Shown: positions 1 to 11,966 of the stretch, piece by piece
Numbering within the stretch: position 1 is the first letter of the stretch
How the letters are laid out: each line of letters opens with the position of its first letter
Source of the DNA: Amoeboaphelidium protococcarum
Lineage: Eukaryota > Aphelidiomycota > Aphelidea
NCBI GenBank assembly: GCA_023515745.1
Contig: JALECJ010000256.1
Coordinates: 2,418,001-2,482,000 of the forward strand
DNA: 64,000 nucleotides
Direction: 5' to 3'
The notes under the pieces: model-generated
The model's database searches: none
What the model was told of the DNA's origin: nothing
The model's input: only the letters and a program-made list of their open reading frames with translations
Translations under genes and position numbers: made by a program

Positions 1-3000
1 GATAATTTTGTTAGCATTGCTCTAAGAACGATTCAGAGTATAGACTTCGAAGATAATGTTATCACCACTATTAGTAGAACGCAAATCGTAAATCATCAAA
101 ATTTAGACCAGTGCCTTGAACAAAGCACTGAGGATATGCGAATTTACTTTAAAATCTAAATCAAACGCCAAATTCCACCACTGAGCAATTAAACTCAAAA
201 TCTGAAGAAGAAGCTCCTCTCGCAAACGATATGAGAAGATACCATCAACTTCAAACAGCCGCGGCTCTGCTAATGAGTAACCATCCAAGCATTCTAGCAG
301 CTGAATACAAATATCCTTCCTATTATGGAACTGCTGTACAATGAACATCAGCGCGTCAAAAATGCGTTTGAAGGCTTGCATCTACACATCTTAATTAACA
401 ACACTGGGGACTTGAGTCAAGAACAGCTGCAACTCCATCAATGAGGGACTCTAAGATACACTTTCATGAATGATATGCACACAGCCATGTGCGTCATCTT
501 TGCGTATGCTACAAGCTTCATCCTCTAATACACCAACTACATTATCAAAGACTTCATTGTACTTGGAGCCCAATGACACAAGCTTCTCGCTGTTGGTCAA
601 AACAATCTACGCCAAGCTGGTAGCAGCAACGTTCTTGAGTTCAAAGCACTGCTTAATGGCAGCCTCTAATTTGTGTTCACTCGACTTACTACTATTACTG
701 GTATTATCTTTAGCAGGGGGAGACTCTACCTACTAATTCCCAGATTTCAATACGGTTACAAGTTCATCCATAGACTTGATAGCCGTTTTCTGAATATTAC
801 CTTCAGCCTGATGGTCAGAGGATACAAGTATTCCAGACAAAAGCTAACTGATCCTTTCATTGGAATATTAAATCAGTTGCAGACATGAAGGAAGTAAAAT
901 CTCCTCAATAACACCAACAAGCTGAGACGCATCAAAAGCACTAGCAAAAGTCATAGACGAACACCGAAACAGGACTTAAGCCGCGGTCAGCTTAACTTCA
1001 TACCGATTAGTATCACAACAGAGAGAACGCAGAGCTTTTAAGCAAAACATTTTTTACTATAGTGGGGACTCAATTTGCTTCAAGTGCTCACAGATTGACC
1101 AAACTAAATTGACACCAACCAGAGCACAATTGACCTCAACTTCTTATTGTACAAATTTCTGAATAAGATTCACCAAAGGCACAACATTCTCCATACCCAA
1201 TTGTGATAGATATTCCGAGCATACAGATTACAATATCTGCATGGAAGACCGAATTAGAAGCACCATGTTCTTTTGTACGAACTAATGCTAGTCACCTTGG
1301 AAAATACCGCCAATAGTTTCGAGAACGATTGCGTAACTGGATGGTTATAAGTAAGCACCGACAAGCTGAAGCAATTTGTTAAGCGCTTCTAAACCCACTA
1401 ATTAAACTTGAGTTGATTGTTCAGTATTAGCAGCTGAAAGCACAATTATAGACTTCAAAGGCAGAAGGATCATATCGGCCACTCTCTGACTGCTCTGTTC
1501 ATCCAATTCCTTTGTCCTAGCTCTAGCCTACAACTAGTTAGCCACATTATCCACTAGAGTGGAAATCTAGGTACTTGCGAGAGCACTGACGTCCGCTTGA
1601 CTAATCTTGAGTCTCATTATATGAACAAGACAAGCAAACGCTTGATCCCATACCACAACCAAGCTATCTTGCGCGGATTCAAACAAAAACTTTGTCAGGT
1701 TCACCTGCAAGACTTCACTGATCGACTGAATCAGCACCACAGAACTGGCTGCAGCAAACTGAATTCTAGAGTCATCGGCCGCAGAGAGAGGCGACACATC
1801 TATCGCCATCTGGGATACATCCGCTGATGCCGTGTCAGCCGCCATTGGATTATAAACTACTTCTCTAAAAGCGACATCTTTCTGCAGCTAAAGCAGTCGC
1901 TGAAGAATGTCTGTATTTGATATTTGCAATCCAAACAAGCACGCTCGTATCAATCCACTTATCATATTCGAAAGTTCTCTTCTCGATAGCAAAGCAGACC
2001 ACTAACATAGAACGGATAAAGTTCCTCGGTTTTCACCAGATGACACTAATTGAGATATGCACTCCCACTAATCCATATCCAGAAAGCAACAGCACTGATG
2101 GGAGATCTTCATTAGCAATGTACAAATTACACTCTGCTAGCCAACTTCAAGACTATTCATTGAACTTGAGATCTGACTGAGAAGTGAATTAAATACTTTG
2201 CGATCATTCAACACTGCAGACGCAACCATGAGATGACCAATATATTATACCACAATCTAAAAAGTATCCGCATCAACCTTGACTTCCTATGAATGGACAA
2301 ATATACGAACAAAACTAGTATAGGACATTACCAAAACTTGATGATACATACTATAATCATATTACTAAGATAACAATGACTTGGATATTTGGCATTTTGA
2401 TTTCCCATCAAACTGAATGCCAGATTACGCCTTAATGACTTGTTCACCATCAACATTGTCACCTTGTTACAGAACTAGATGATCATAAGCCATAGTCTTG
2501 AGAAAATCTACCAGTAGAAGCCAACACTCCAGAGCCATAGCACAAAAATATGACGATGAAATTTATGGCTATTACATCTTGTCAACCTGGTCAAGCAGAG
2601 ACTACTTGAACTGATTCTGTGTGACTTGATAATCAAAACCAGGCTGCAGCGATTTCAAGTAACAAGATGTCACATTTTCGATAGTGCTGTTGAGACAACC
2701 AGACTTTACGAGACACTGAATGAAATCCAACTGACCCTGCTTCACCAACAAGATATCCCTCAAGACTTCCAACGATAGAATTGGCTGCGATGACACCATC
2801 ATCTCAATCAATAACGTCATTATCAACTGAAACTCCTCACTCAGATCCCTGAATTGAGATAAAAACAACTTGGCAAACCTGAAAGCACGCAAGTGGAGCG
2901 GATACGCTTGCCCGCTAGATATTAGACTGGCAATGAACGGTATTAGACGTTCCTACGTGAGCCATAACATTTGCTATTCAGATTTAAGCATAGCATGATG

Positions 3001-3780
3001 GTGATTAACAATAGACTCGACCAAGTCTAGACCGAATACCATGTCAATATATTCATATCTCAAACAGAGAGGAGTGTCGATACCAGATATAAGGGATATG
3101 AGATCATGATACAGCAGATAACAATCCATCTAAGCAGGGGAGAGTGATGACAGGTTCTGGTTCTACTTTATATACCTCAACATGAAATTGGACTTTTATT
3201 CAGACTCACCAGCTTAAATTTCATCAACAGAAGCATTAACTTTACAACGATCAAAAACTATCATAGTCAACTATCTCAGAGTAGCAGCAGCGGTGCCATG
3301 AACCACGTTAGACGTTTAAGTCTACACAAGGCGGAGGAGCATATTGATCAATTCAAACAGGATCTCTCCACTACTATTGTAGTTAGTAACTAAAGGCAGA
3401 ACGATTTAAATCAACTTTAAATGTACATCTGTAGTGTTAGTTCTCTCAGACAGCTCATTCAGAAGCACAACAATCGAGGGGTAAGACTAAGGAAGACAGC
3501 GGTACTAGGCTAACTTCTGCATGATGTTGGCAGCAATTATCTCCAATCTGAACAACTTGCTAGACAATGCTTGAGAAATAGGCTTCAACAGGTCTTCATT
3601 ACAGGCCAGCTCATCAGCAGATACAGGTGAAGCATCTTAATCTTTGCCCACCACATTCTGTTACAAGAATGCAATCACCTTGTCGCATAGTGACTTGATT
3701 TCCGGGGACTTGCGTTTAGACTCATTCTACAGGGACGTATACTCTTACAGAAGATTCTGCACAAAATTTACAGTAGACAT
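1..3780 (-). CDS. MON2: MON2-like Sec7-related trafficking scaffold, 3' end cut off
   Basis: One uninterrupted reading frame of 1260 codons runs from the ATG at 3780 to the left edge if TAA/TAG are Gln; I read every triplet down to about 2640 and from 1 to 2640 without finding TGA. The N-terminus resembles the DCB region of MON2: helical repeats with a T-A-A-A-T-L-R-Q-L motif followed by V-F-D-R, then a segment like F-G-L-D-L-V-E-S-I leading to an E-R-L-I-P-F motif. Known family members are about 1,700 residue peripheral Golgi/endosome proteins related to BIG/GBF Arf exchange factors but lacking the Sec7 domain, so roughly 400 residues should lie beyond the window. No intron is needed. The rest reads as leucine-rich helical repeats, as expected. 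Identity is confident for the N-terminal third, inferred for the remainder. Confidence 0.85.
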
Positions 3781-4462
3781 TATCTTTATATCTCCAGATT
3801 AATTGACTTTACTACAAAGTATGGATATTCTCAAACAAAAAGTAAGTCAATGAATGAGTTACTAAAAGATTAGAGAGAAAACCGGCACGCCGAGCTCTGT
3901 AATGGAAATCAATAAAGTCGCGACGCGTCACTGAAACGAAAACTCGTCGATTTCAATAAGGACGGCTATCATATAACAGGAGACTAAAAGAAAAGGTAAG
4001 TTAAGCATACATTTCGTCTCTATTCTATAAGATTCAAATAAAATCTTTTGATAAAATTAAGTGCAAACTCATAATTGCCATAATCAGCACATGAGACACG
4101 GATGCCTCGTCTAAGAGTGGTGCATGACTAAATAACATAATCACAGTTTGCATATAATTCACAGTATAATAACATAAACATAGCATCAACCTAGTTTACA
4201 ATATTATATTGAATTCATTAAAGTGTTGAAGCATCATAACGCCTGTTCTGATCTAAGGACTTATGGTATATCTTTATTCACACAGAGAGTGCAAAGTGAT
4301 CAAACATCGAGCGAGCTTCGGTCGGTTACAGAAAATTGACGCGAAAAGAAAATTTCGTGTTTAACTTAGACGGACCCGTTAGCAATAATAGATTTGCCCC
4401 GATTAAGCCTTTCCTTATTGGTATTTCACGATTAATAATAATAATCACATAATAGAATCATC
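3781..4462. promoter_or_regulatory. Intergenic region between MON2 and RPL18 (divergent)
   Basis: This 682-bp stretch separates two divergent start codons. Near the MON2 side (about 3918-3960) it is locally GC-rich with an ACGCGT hexamer at 3923-3928 and a GAAACG at 3933-3938. Near the RPL18 side (about 4310-4360) there is another CG-rich patch. The middle is AT-rich and I see no reading frame with coding character in it. A long 5' UTR intron for RPL18 (a GTAAGT occurs near 3995) is possible but not demonstrable here. Confidence 0.5.
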
Positions 4463-5023
4463 ATGGGTATCGATATTAAACGCCATCACGTCAAGGACAC
4501 CAACAGAACTGAGCCAAAGAGTAAGAATGTCTACTTGCTTATGCTGGTGAAATTGTATAGATTCTTGGCTCGCAGAACAGATGCAAATTTTAATAGAGTC
4601 GTGTTGAAGAGATTATTTATGAGCCGCATCAACCGTCCTCCTCTTTCAGTGTCGCGTCTGGCTAGATATTACCGTGGACATGATGGAAAGATTGCTGTGT
4701 GTGTCGGTACAATCACTGATGATAACAGACTGCTCCAGGTGCCAAAGATGACTGTGTGTGCTCTGCGCTTCACCAAGACTGCACGTGCTCGTATTGTCAA
4801 GGCTGGCGGTGAGTGTTTGACTTTTGATCAGCTGGCAATGCGTGCTCCTACTGGTGCCAATACTCTGCTGCTGCGTGGACGTAAGAATGCTCGTGAGGCA
4901 GTGAAGCACTTTGGTCCTCCACCGGGAACTCCTGGATCCCACACCAAGCCGTATGTACAGAGTAAGGGACGCAAGTTTGAACGCGCTCGTGGTCGTCGTG
5001 CTTCTCGTGGTTTCAAAGTTTGA
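4463..5023 (+). CDS. RPL18: Large-subunit ribosomal protein eL18
   Basis: A 186-residue protein from ATG to TGA, the normal length for eL18. It begins [11 protein letters not shown] and carries family hallmarks: an N-Y/V-Y-L-L[13 protein letters not shown] block near residues 25-45, [11 protein letters not shown] at about 55, and a C-terminal [18 protein letters not shown]. It is a structural component of the 60S subunit. Unlike most neighbours it contains no in-frame TAA or TAG: its glutamines are all CAG, which fits strong codon bias in a highly expressed gene. No intron. Confidence 0.98.
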   Translation: MGIDIKRHHVKDTNRTEPKSKNVYLLMLVKLYRFLARRTDANFNRVVLKRLFMSRINRPPLSVSRLARYYRGHDGKIAVCVGTITDDNRLLQVPKMTVCALRFTKTARARIVKAGGECLTFDQLAMRAPTGANTLLLRGRKNAREAVKHFGPPPGTPGSHTKPYVQSKGRKFERARGRRASRGFKV

Positions 5024-5516
5024 GTACAGTCTTCTCTGTGTTGAAGAAGTGACTATGAATTACCATACTTATATACTAAAAAGGCTTTTACTTTTCCTTT
5101 TTCGCGTTAAATGTTGTTCTTATATCAAACATTGAGGGATTATATTTTTGAAGTGTCTTGATTGTAAACTGATGAGAATTTATTTCTTCTAAAACCATAA
5201 TACTCGCGTTAAACGATAATCTCTGTGATTGAGTGAGGACACACGACTAAGTGTTTGACAAACTTCTCCCATCAAAAGCGATTTAACGAGGAGAGCGCGC
5301 GCGTTCTTTGTCTTTTCTGTTTCACTCGTTCGTCTGAAACAACAACGCAGCTCTCAGCCAACTAACTCTTTACACTCTTCCCCTTGCTTGGTGTGTGTAT
5401 AGTTCTTTTTATATCATTTTAGAACTATTATTGTGTGGTGCATTTGGTTAATTTAAGTTGTTACCTCTACTCTATCAAAAAAGTCCAAGTTATCTTTGAG
5501 AAGACTTGATATAAAA
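5024..5516. promoter_or_regulatory. Intergenic region upstream of the SAP-domain gene
   Basis: This holds the RPL18 3' flank and the promoter side of the next gene. I see no gene in it. Around 5285-5345 is a CG-rich segment with CGCGCGCG, a GTTTCAC at 5319-5325 and CTGAAAC at 5334-5340, the same sort of motif seen upstream of several other genes in the window. Confidence 0.4.
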
Positions 5517-6603
5517 ATGGCTGATCAAAGATTAAGTAAGTTGAAGAAGGGAGAGTTGTAGTGTAAGTTTTCTGTTGTTTACTCTGAATGAGTGATATTA
5601 ATTGACTATCCTAATTTGTGCGTTGTGTAGCCCTGGCTGAGCATTTGAGTCTATCAACTGATGGTCTGAGGAATGATATTGAGGTGCGTATTAATGAATA
5701 CGCAAAGAAGAATGGTGGTTTTGAGAGCTTGGTGTCGACTGGGAAGTTGACTGACTCCAAGTGGATTCAAACTTTGGAATTGGAGTCTGCGTAAAGCTCT
5801 TCCTCTTCTGCTGCTGCTGCAACTATGGGCACTCCATCGCCGGTTAAGAAACCGGTAAGCAGTGGTAAACGCACCGCTCGCACACCCCAGTCTCAAACTG
5901 CTTCTTCAAGGTATGTGCTAGATTCTTATTCGCTTATTCAAATTTTATGTAAAATTTTATATTTAACTGTAGTGGAACTTCTTTATTTCCGGAATGGCTT
6001 GGATTTCATACTCCTGCTACGGCTATAGATTTCTTGTTGCAGCACTTGGACAAGAATGGGTATAAGCAGTTCTTTACTGATATCCGTGACAAGTACAAGA
6101 CCTCTGATAGTGTTGTGCTGACCATGATTTACGTAGAGTTTTTCGTATTGATTTGGAGTCAAATTGTATGGTCTGCTGCACCTCTGTTCACCATTCCATT
6201 ACCTCAATGGTGTGGTCGCATCTGCCATTCTAGTGCTATCAATGTGAGATAGCCTCTGTTCTCTGGACTGTTTGAGCGTAAGACTTTTCTGTATCCACTG
6301 TTCTATTGGTTCATCTACTTTGTGATCATTCCATCTGTGTTCGGCTATGCCATCAATCTGTCCAACCGTGCTGGCCGTCTCGTATGCCCAGTGAATATGA
6401 TGACTTTCAGCTTGGTTAGATTATTTGTATTCTACTTTGTGGCCAAGGCTTTGACAATTGATGGTCTGCTCTCTGGCAGTCCTATTGTTACCAGCCACCG
6501 AAGCTTGACTACTCTGTTTGATGGTGCGCACTTGCCTGTAAAGTTGTTTATCACAACTTGTGTGTCTGGTTTAATGTACGCGTTCTATGAGAATCATTAG
6601 TGA
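5517..6603 (+). CDS. SAP-domain multi-pass membrane protein
   Basis: Three exons (5517-5562, 5631-5910, 5973-6603) joined over two short introns, GTAAGT...GTGTAG (68 nt) and GTATGT...CTGTAG (62 nt). The first splice restores a SAP-like motif, L-K-K-G-E-L-Q-S-L-A-E-H-L-S-L, at residues 8-22. SAP motifs bind DNA. A Ser/Thr/Pro-rich linker and then about four to five hydrophobic segments follow, so the protein probably anchors at the nuclear/ER membrane with the SAP head in the nucleus, a layout known from fungal proteins. The last sense codon is TAG (Gln, 6598-6600) directly followed by the TGA stop. I do not recognise a named orthologue. Confidence 0.8.
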
Positions 6604-6731
6604 TTAATGAAATAATGTAATTCTAATAGCTATGGTGGAGAGTTTAATTGAGCCGTGATATTTGATGTATGAAAGTGTTATGATAAAAAGCTTTGCTTTG
6701 TGGGTTCATTCTTATTTCTAAGTAGTATTAT

Positions 6732-7397
6732 TCATTCATTATCACAACCAGTTTTTACAACATCTTACAGACTACAACCTTCTGACTTAAACTGACTAAT
6801 CCTCGGCGACTACTTCCACAATGAGAGACTAATGATTGAAGACTCTCGCGAAGTTATTGGCAACAATTTCATTTACTAAACGTCAACAGATATAAGATGC
6901 GGTGATAATAAGTCATATGGTAAACGAGCAATAGCTTGGTAAGTCGCGCACTTTTCTTCATAATCTTGATAGTAATATAGGATAGCGTCTCTTTACCAAG
7001 AAATAACGCGCTTTATATTGACTTAAGTATGAGGTACTACATCCAACCGCCCGTACCTCTCTTCAATATCGAGCAAGGTTGCTTTCATCTTGCGCAAAGT
7101 AGATTCCATTTATATCAAAATTTCCCTAATTTTCCCGCATTTATTCATCATCTATTCGAATAATTCACATTACTTGGCTATTAATTAATCGCGATTAAGT
7201 AGTGCGCCATTGTTAGACTCATCACAGAACAAGTGGTGCACTTCATGAGGACAGTCATCCACGGGGCGATCCAACCAAAGCGCCGATATCTTTAAATCGA
7301 TTGCTGTCTGAGCATACTTAAACCCTTCATCTGTAAGAGACTTGTATTATTGTTGGAGTTAAATGATAGACTTTAATCGTTATATAATCGCGCTCAT
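6732..7397 (-). CDS. CINP-like protein (CDK2-interacting protein family)
   Basis: A 221-residue intronless frame from ATG at 7397 to TGA at 6732, with numerous TAA/TAG Gln codons. The N-terminus has a coiled coil followed by D-E-G-F-x-x-A-x-x-A-I-D-L-K-I, then a second helix M-M-N-K-C-G-K-I-R-E-I-L, and a C-terminal I-S-L-S-L-W-x-x-x-P. This order matches human CINP (a D-A-G-F...N-L-K-I block, a coiled coil, and an S-M-W-x-x-x-P-Y block near the C-terminus). CINP links cyclin-dependent kinase/Cdc7 with ATR signalling and ribosome biogenesis in animals. The resemblance is from motif order only, so the assignment is moderate. Confidence 0.55.
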
Positions 7398-7577
7398 TAT
7401 ATCAGTAGATAACTGAGCTTTGTGAAATATTAATGTCAGTCGAAAGAGAAGTTTTGAACAATCAGACGCGACTAAAACGAAAAAAGTTGTAGTATTTATC
7501 TAAGCACATGTTAACTACTATTTTGACAAGTTCTATTACATTTATACGAAGATGATGTATTTTACTATAAGATCGGA

Positions 7578-10500
7578 TCACATGGAGCCTCTCTTCGAGG
7601 ACACAAGGTCGAAAGGCAGTAATCCGCGTTAAAAAGTGTCAATTACCAGTTTGTTCTACTCCTTAGTAGAGTTGGAACGGCCCAACGTAGGCGATATAGT
7701 GAGACTACTGGAGGTGACAGTAACAGACGAGGATATTCGCGATTGCAACAGAGATCGTCGTCGAGGATCAGAGAATGTTGCTGATAAACTGGCCGACAAT
7801 GCATTATTAAATTCACCAGAGTCCCTTTCACCTTCACCCATTCGGTCAGAAGTTTGACGACTTCCTCGAGTCTACGAGCCTGACAACATATCAAAACTGA
7901 CAGGATACAGATTGACAATCCATTAGAGGCTCGGAATTGATAACAGAAGATTACGTCTCCGATCAAGACTGTCAACCTAGTCTATTAAGCATAGGAGAAA
8001 GTTTAGATCTTCATCTACGTCGGCAAACTTCATCTGACTGCAGACATAATTTACAAACTGATCCGTGGCCTGTAGTATACCATCTGCCAGATATTGCAAG
8101 AAATCACCCCTTGATAGTTAATGTAGAGCTGTAAGCGCAAACTTAAAGTTAAATGCAGATGGTGCGTATCCGCCGAGTTCATCAAAGCCGCATTTTATTT
8201 GGAAGAGTAGATCAAACTATTGCTCCAGTTACGAGCAGTAATTAGCATCAACCTTTGATGACATTTCACCTTCGCCAGCATTGATGTTGAGCACCTACTT
8301 TACATACCCGTGACGAAAAGACACAGATGATGGTAGCGAAGATGTCTTTGCAGCAGAAGTGGGCCTTTTACTATTCACATCCTTGGAAGCGTACGCAGCG
8401 CAGAACCAACATAGGCAGCCAACAAAATCATTCAGTGCTTTAAAAGTACAAAGGTCTACCACTATGCGAAACACAGAGTTCATTAATCGCTAATGACAAT
8501 TGACGTATAATTACAGTTTAGAAGGCTAATTAAAGCTTATTTAAGGGTCTTCAGACGCGGTTCTAGACAAAACCAGCGGTGATGCTATCGCTCTAGGAGT
8601 AGCATAATTCTTGAAAGAGAACAGATCAATGGATTAAACATTCTCTGATGCCTGAACTGACAGAGGCTAACTTTCTTGAAAGATATCCTACAAGAACTCT
8701 TTATACTTGGTCTCCCATAAGTTAGATAATGAAGAATGGCATTCTTGAATAACTTCAGGACTGACATTTGATGGCTTCCTAGGAGAGGATTTGGCAGACT
8801 GACTGCTACTATTCGTTAACAAACTTTTCAACATCCCAAGCATGCCCTTCTATGGCACATTAACTGGCTTCAGTCTCTAACGCTTGAATGATTATATATC
8901 ATCACGTTACTTCAAACACTTACTTAACATACCAATCTCGTACTTACGATACATCTATCTTGATTCCCCCAAGAACCATTGGAGAGGGAAATCAAGCTGC
9001 TATGTCCTTACATCAACATTATAAACCATATTAGATTTTGAGATTGCCTTGATAATACATGCATTCTGCAGCACATCCATATACTAAACGAAATCAGGAA
9101 GCTTTCTATAATTGGAAACTTGCGCTTGCACTAAACAGTCCATAAAATCTTACTTTTCAAGTTCAAACTAAAGCATTTTCGATACCAATGCAGGAAGTAA
9201 ATCACTAAAGTCCAGCTTATCCCTTTGAAATATACATTCCTTGAGAAGTCGAAGTAGCTGCGATTACTCGTATTGAGCCAACTGCAACGCAAGGGACAGA
9301 TACGAAGCTTGAAACTCTACGCTGATCGACTTTAAAGAATCTACCAACATTGATGGGTCTTATTTCAAATCATACATGACAGAGTAAATCGGAACTTGCC
9401 TTTCCTTCTTATCAAAGATCTATGTAGTATCTACGTTGTCGTGAGAACATATAAACTTCAATGAAAGCCTATTGATATACCAACTGAGGAAAGATCTTTA
9501 TATGTAAAGCAAATACTCCGAGCACACTATGAAAAATGTGGAATCTTGATTAAAATATATGCAATCTTCGAGCTTAGCTGAAATCTACACTCTATAGAAC
9601 GCCATGGAGACAGCCACAGAATCGGAATCGTCATTGCCACGACATCGAATAGCTGATGGATTATCAGCCTCAAATGGTGCTCTCCAGATAGCACAATTAA
9701 CGTCAAGTCCTTCATCGCTTTAATAAAGTAGAATCAACTAATCAGAACCATCAGATAAATCACGATTGAACCTCACAACGACTTAGAAATCGGTATCATT
9801 CATTGGGATCTAAGAAGGCAACATAGTCTCGATTCCAAGCAATGGAGACGCCTTAAAGTCATCTCTATCACTTAAATTAAAAGATTTCAACTTGGCACAC
9901 ATCTTGTCCTTACCATCCCTCTATAAAACGAACAGAGCACTAAGTACTTCATCATAGTACGACCACATATGATCACAGCAAACAGATTAGACGCGTTAAG
10001 GCTAGCCTTGTAACTGCCATGAGTTGCCGCCAGATTGGTTTACATACAATTAGTACACCTCAACAAACTCAGTCTAGGATATCAAGAGCAATTTGCATTC
10101 ATTAGAACTGCTACCTATCTACGATGCGGTACTTCCATTCAAGAAATATGATTATTAGGTGTTGTTAGACTCTTAGCCAAGTTGGAAGACGCGCCTCTGA
10201 CGCGACTCAAGTTCAATTAGCCAAGTTATATGAAGCAAAGAATCAGCATCTTGTACATTGAGAGTAAGCAACTTTTAGCTCTTGCTCATTGATACGTTCG
10301 ATAAATGTATACTCCCAACGTGTTGGTAAACTATCTTCAGCTAGTTTAAGTGACTTTAGGAGTTTATCTCTACATAGCCCACAAAGGATTTCTTCTAGTC
10401 AGCAAGAAACCATGTCAAGTAAATGATGTCTTTTCCACCAAGATTGGCCTTATTTAAAAGTCTTAAAGTGTCTGTAGATTTTAGCGCCAGCTTTTAACGC

Positions 10501-10625
10501 AGAACGCTGCTGGATACTTCAGATTTCGCTAAAAACTCCATTATGCTAATAGCGAACTTAAGATTGATCACCCTGTAAAAGAAGATTGATTGTAAATTTT
10601 GGAAACGAGAGTTGTCAAGATACAT
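7578..10625 (-). CDS. Large protein of unknown function (1015 aa)
   Basis: A continuous frame of 1016 codons from ATG at 10625 to TGA at 7578 when TAA/TAG are Gln. I do not recognise it. The first about 350 residues are rich in short hydrophobic strands and aromatic residues, consistent with a beta-propeller-like domain. The middle (about 400-560) is helical with many Leu/Gln. A Ser/Pro/Lys linker near 600-640 follows, then another helical block; the last about 100 residues are Ser/Arg-rich and probably disordered. It lies 180 bp upstream of the CINP-like gene on the same strand and diverges from the gene starting at 10749. Propeller plus helical domains suggest a scaffold, but this is only inference. 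Confidence 0.75.
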
Positions 10626-10748
10626 AAGCTAATGATGAAAATGAAAGCGTATTAACATTATCGATTATAAAGTGTAAGTGAAACGGCTCCAAATCTCTAT
10701 GCAATGCGATAGATAGGCGTCAAAATTAATGCTATCATCAGTTAAACG

Positions 10749-11566
10749 ATGTCAACTGATCGATCGTCAGGTGATGTGAAAATAGAAGAATCCAATGTGG
10801 ATGGTGATATTATTTTTATAACGATCGATTATTATGATGATACATTTTGGGAGTTCCCCAGTCCACTGTTTCTCAAAACGGCCTTGATGACTCGAAGTGA
10901 TCTGATCTGATCTGATCTAAACTGAACGAACGAACGCCTTATCGCTCTTCTCTTTGTGAAACTCACACGCTCGTACGCCTAATTTTTCGTTTCTAATTAG
11001 CCACCTCATAAAAACACATCTTACAACGCTTGAATATAGTCATAATGCTGGTAGAGGAATATCACAATACTTTGAATACATAACATATGTTTTCTGATTG
11101 CTCTGCTTTGAATACTGCTGCTCTAGAGCAGGCATTATGCCGTCTGTAGAGTCGATAATTGGCTGGTGATCGGCTTGTCTCTGGTGACCATTAGAAGTCT
11201 GATGGTTAGTACATGAGATCTTCTCAGTCTTCCGTTGATGCTTCAGTATCTTCATCATCATGCTGCTCTTCGTATAGAAGCTCTTCTGTGGCTTTTGCTG
11301 AGTACAGTCTTGCTGTAATGTCTCCTAAGGTGCCCACTGCACCACCACCAACACCGTGCAAAGGATTCTGCTGGACAATGGGCGCACCCGGCTCAAATAA
11401 TGTCTTGGGAAACTAATTGAAAAGTGATAGATAAAATTTTGATCATATTTACAAGAGAGCATAGGTGAATGATCGCAACATTGCCATGAGATCCGAATTT
11501 GATCATGACGGTGATGATGAAGATGTATTTGTAATCTCCGATGTTGAACATTCTGGCGAAATTTGA
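10749..11566 (+). CDS. Predicted spliced gene, unrecognised acidic protein
   Basis: Model: exon 1 10749-10896, intron 10897-11000 (GTGATC...ATTAG), exon 2 11001-11566, 237 codons plus TGA. Exon 1 is strongly acidic with D-Y-Y-D-D-T-F-W-E-F. Exon 2 joins in phase and stays open through eight TAA/TAG codons, with a helical A-L-E-Q-A-L-C-R-L-Q segment, a Ser-rich stretch, a Pro-rich patch and an acidic tail D-G-D-D-E-D-V-F-V-I. G-starting codons make up about a third of exon 2, which supports coding. The donor is non-consensus; the safest part is the ATG-to-TGA frame at 11045-11566. An alternative spliced frame on the minus strand within 11227-11590 is weaker. No function assigned. Confidence 0.45.
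10899..10918. repeat. GATCT pentanucleotide, four tandem copies
   Basis: Four perfect copies of GATCT. It is followed by three GAAC units at about 10924-10936. It lies in the predicted intron of the gene starting at 10749, or in an intergenic region if that exon model is wrong. Confidence 0.9.
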
Positions 11567-11966
11567 TTTGGGAAGGGAAGTAAAGAAGCACATTTGATCT
11601 AGATTTTTGTTGAAATATTATTATTATTGTTATGACTAACATTTTAAATCAAGATTTTAAATGGTTTGCTTTTTAAAAATTTACTACCTAGTCATAGAAT
11701 CGAGTTAGCATTACTGTAAAACGCGTTCCTTTTGCATAATTGTCGTTTCGAGCGCTGTAGCTTACTCTAACGCGGTCAGTCACTCAGAGTAAAATTAAAC
11801 TTTTAGACATCGTGGAGAAGGCCAGAAACAGAGATATGAGTTCTATATGTTCATTTTAGACTACAGTACACGCGTATTAAGCTTTACTCAAAACGGTGTT
11901 ATTTCCCGCCTGTAAACTAATTCAAGAAGAAGAAGAAGAAGAAAATTCATTTTATAGAGTCAATTG
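11567..11966. other. Intergenic, no clear gene
   Basis: About 400 bp between the ends of two facing genes. It is AT-rich at 11580-11690, contains a CGTTTC at 11744-11749 within a CG-rich patch, and a run of GAA triplets at about 11926-11944. I see no supported gene. Confidence 0.4.

Noticed and set aside
11227-11590. Minus-strand two-exon model with an acidic C-terminus
   Set aside because: Its first exon has very few G-starting codons and reads as the antisense of an acidic plus-strand frame; the plus frame is open for its full length.
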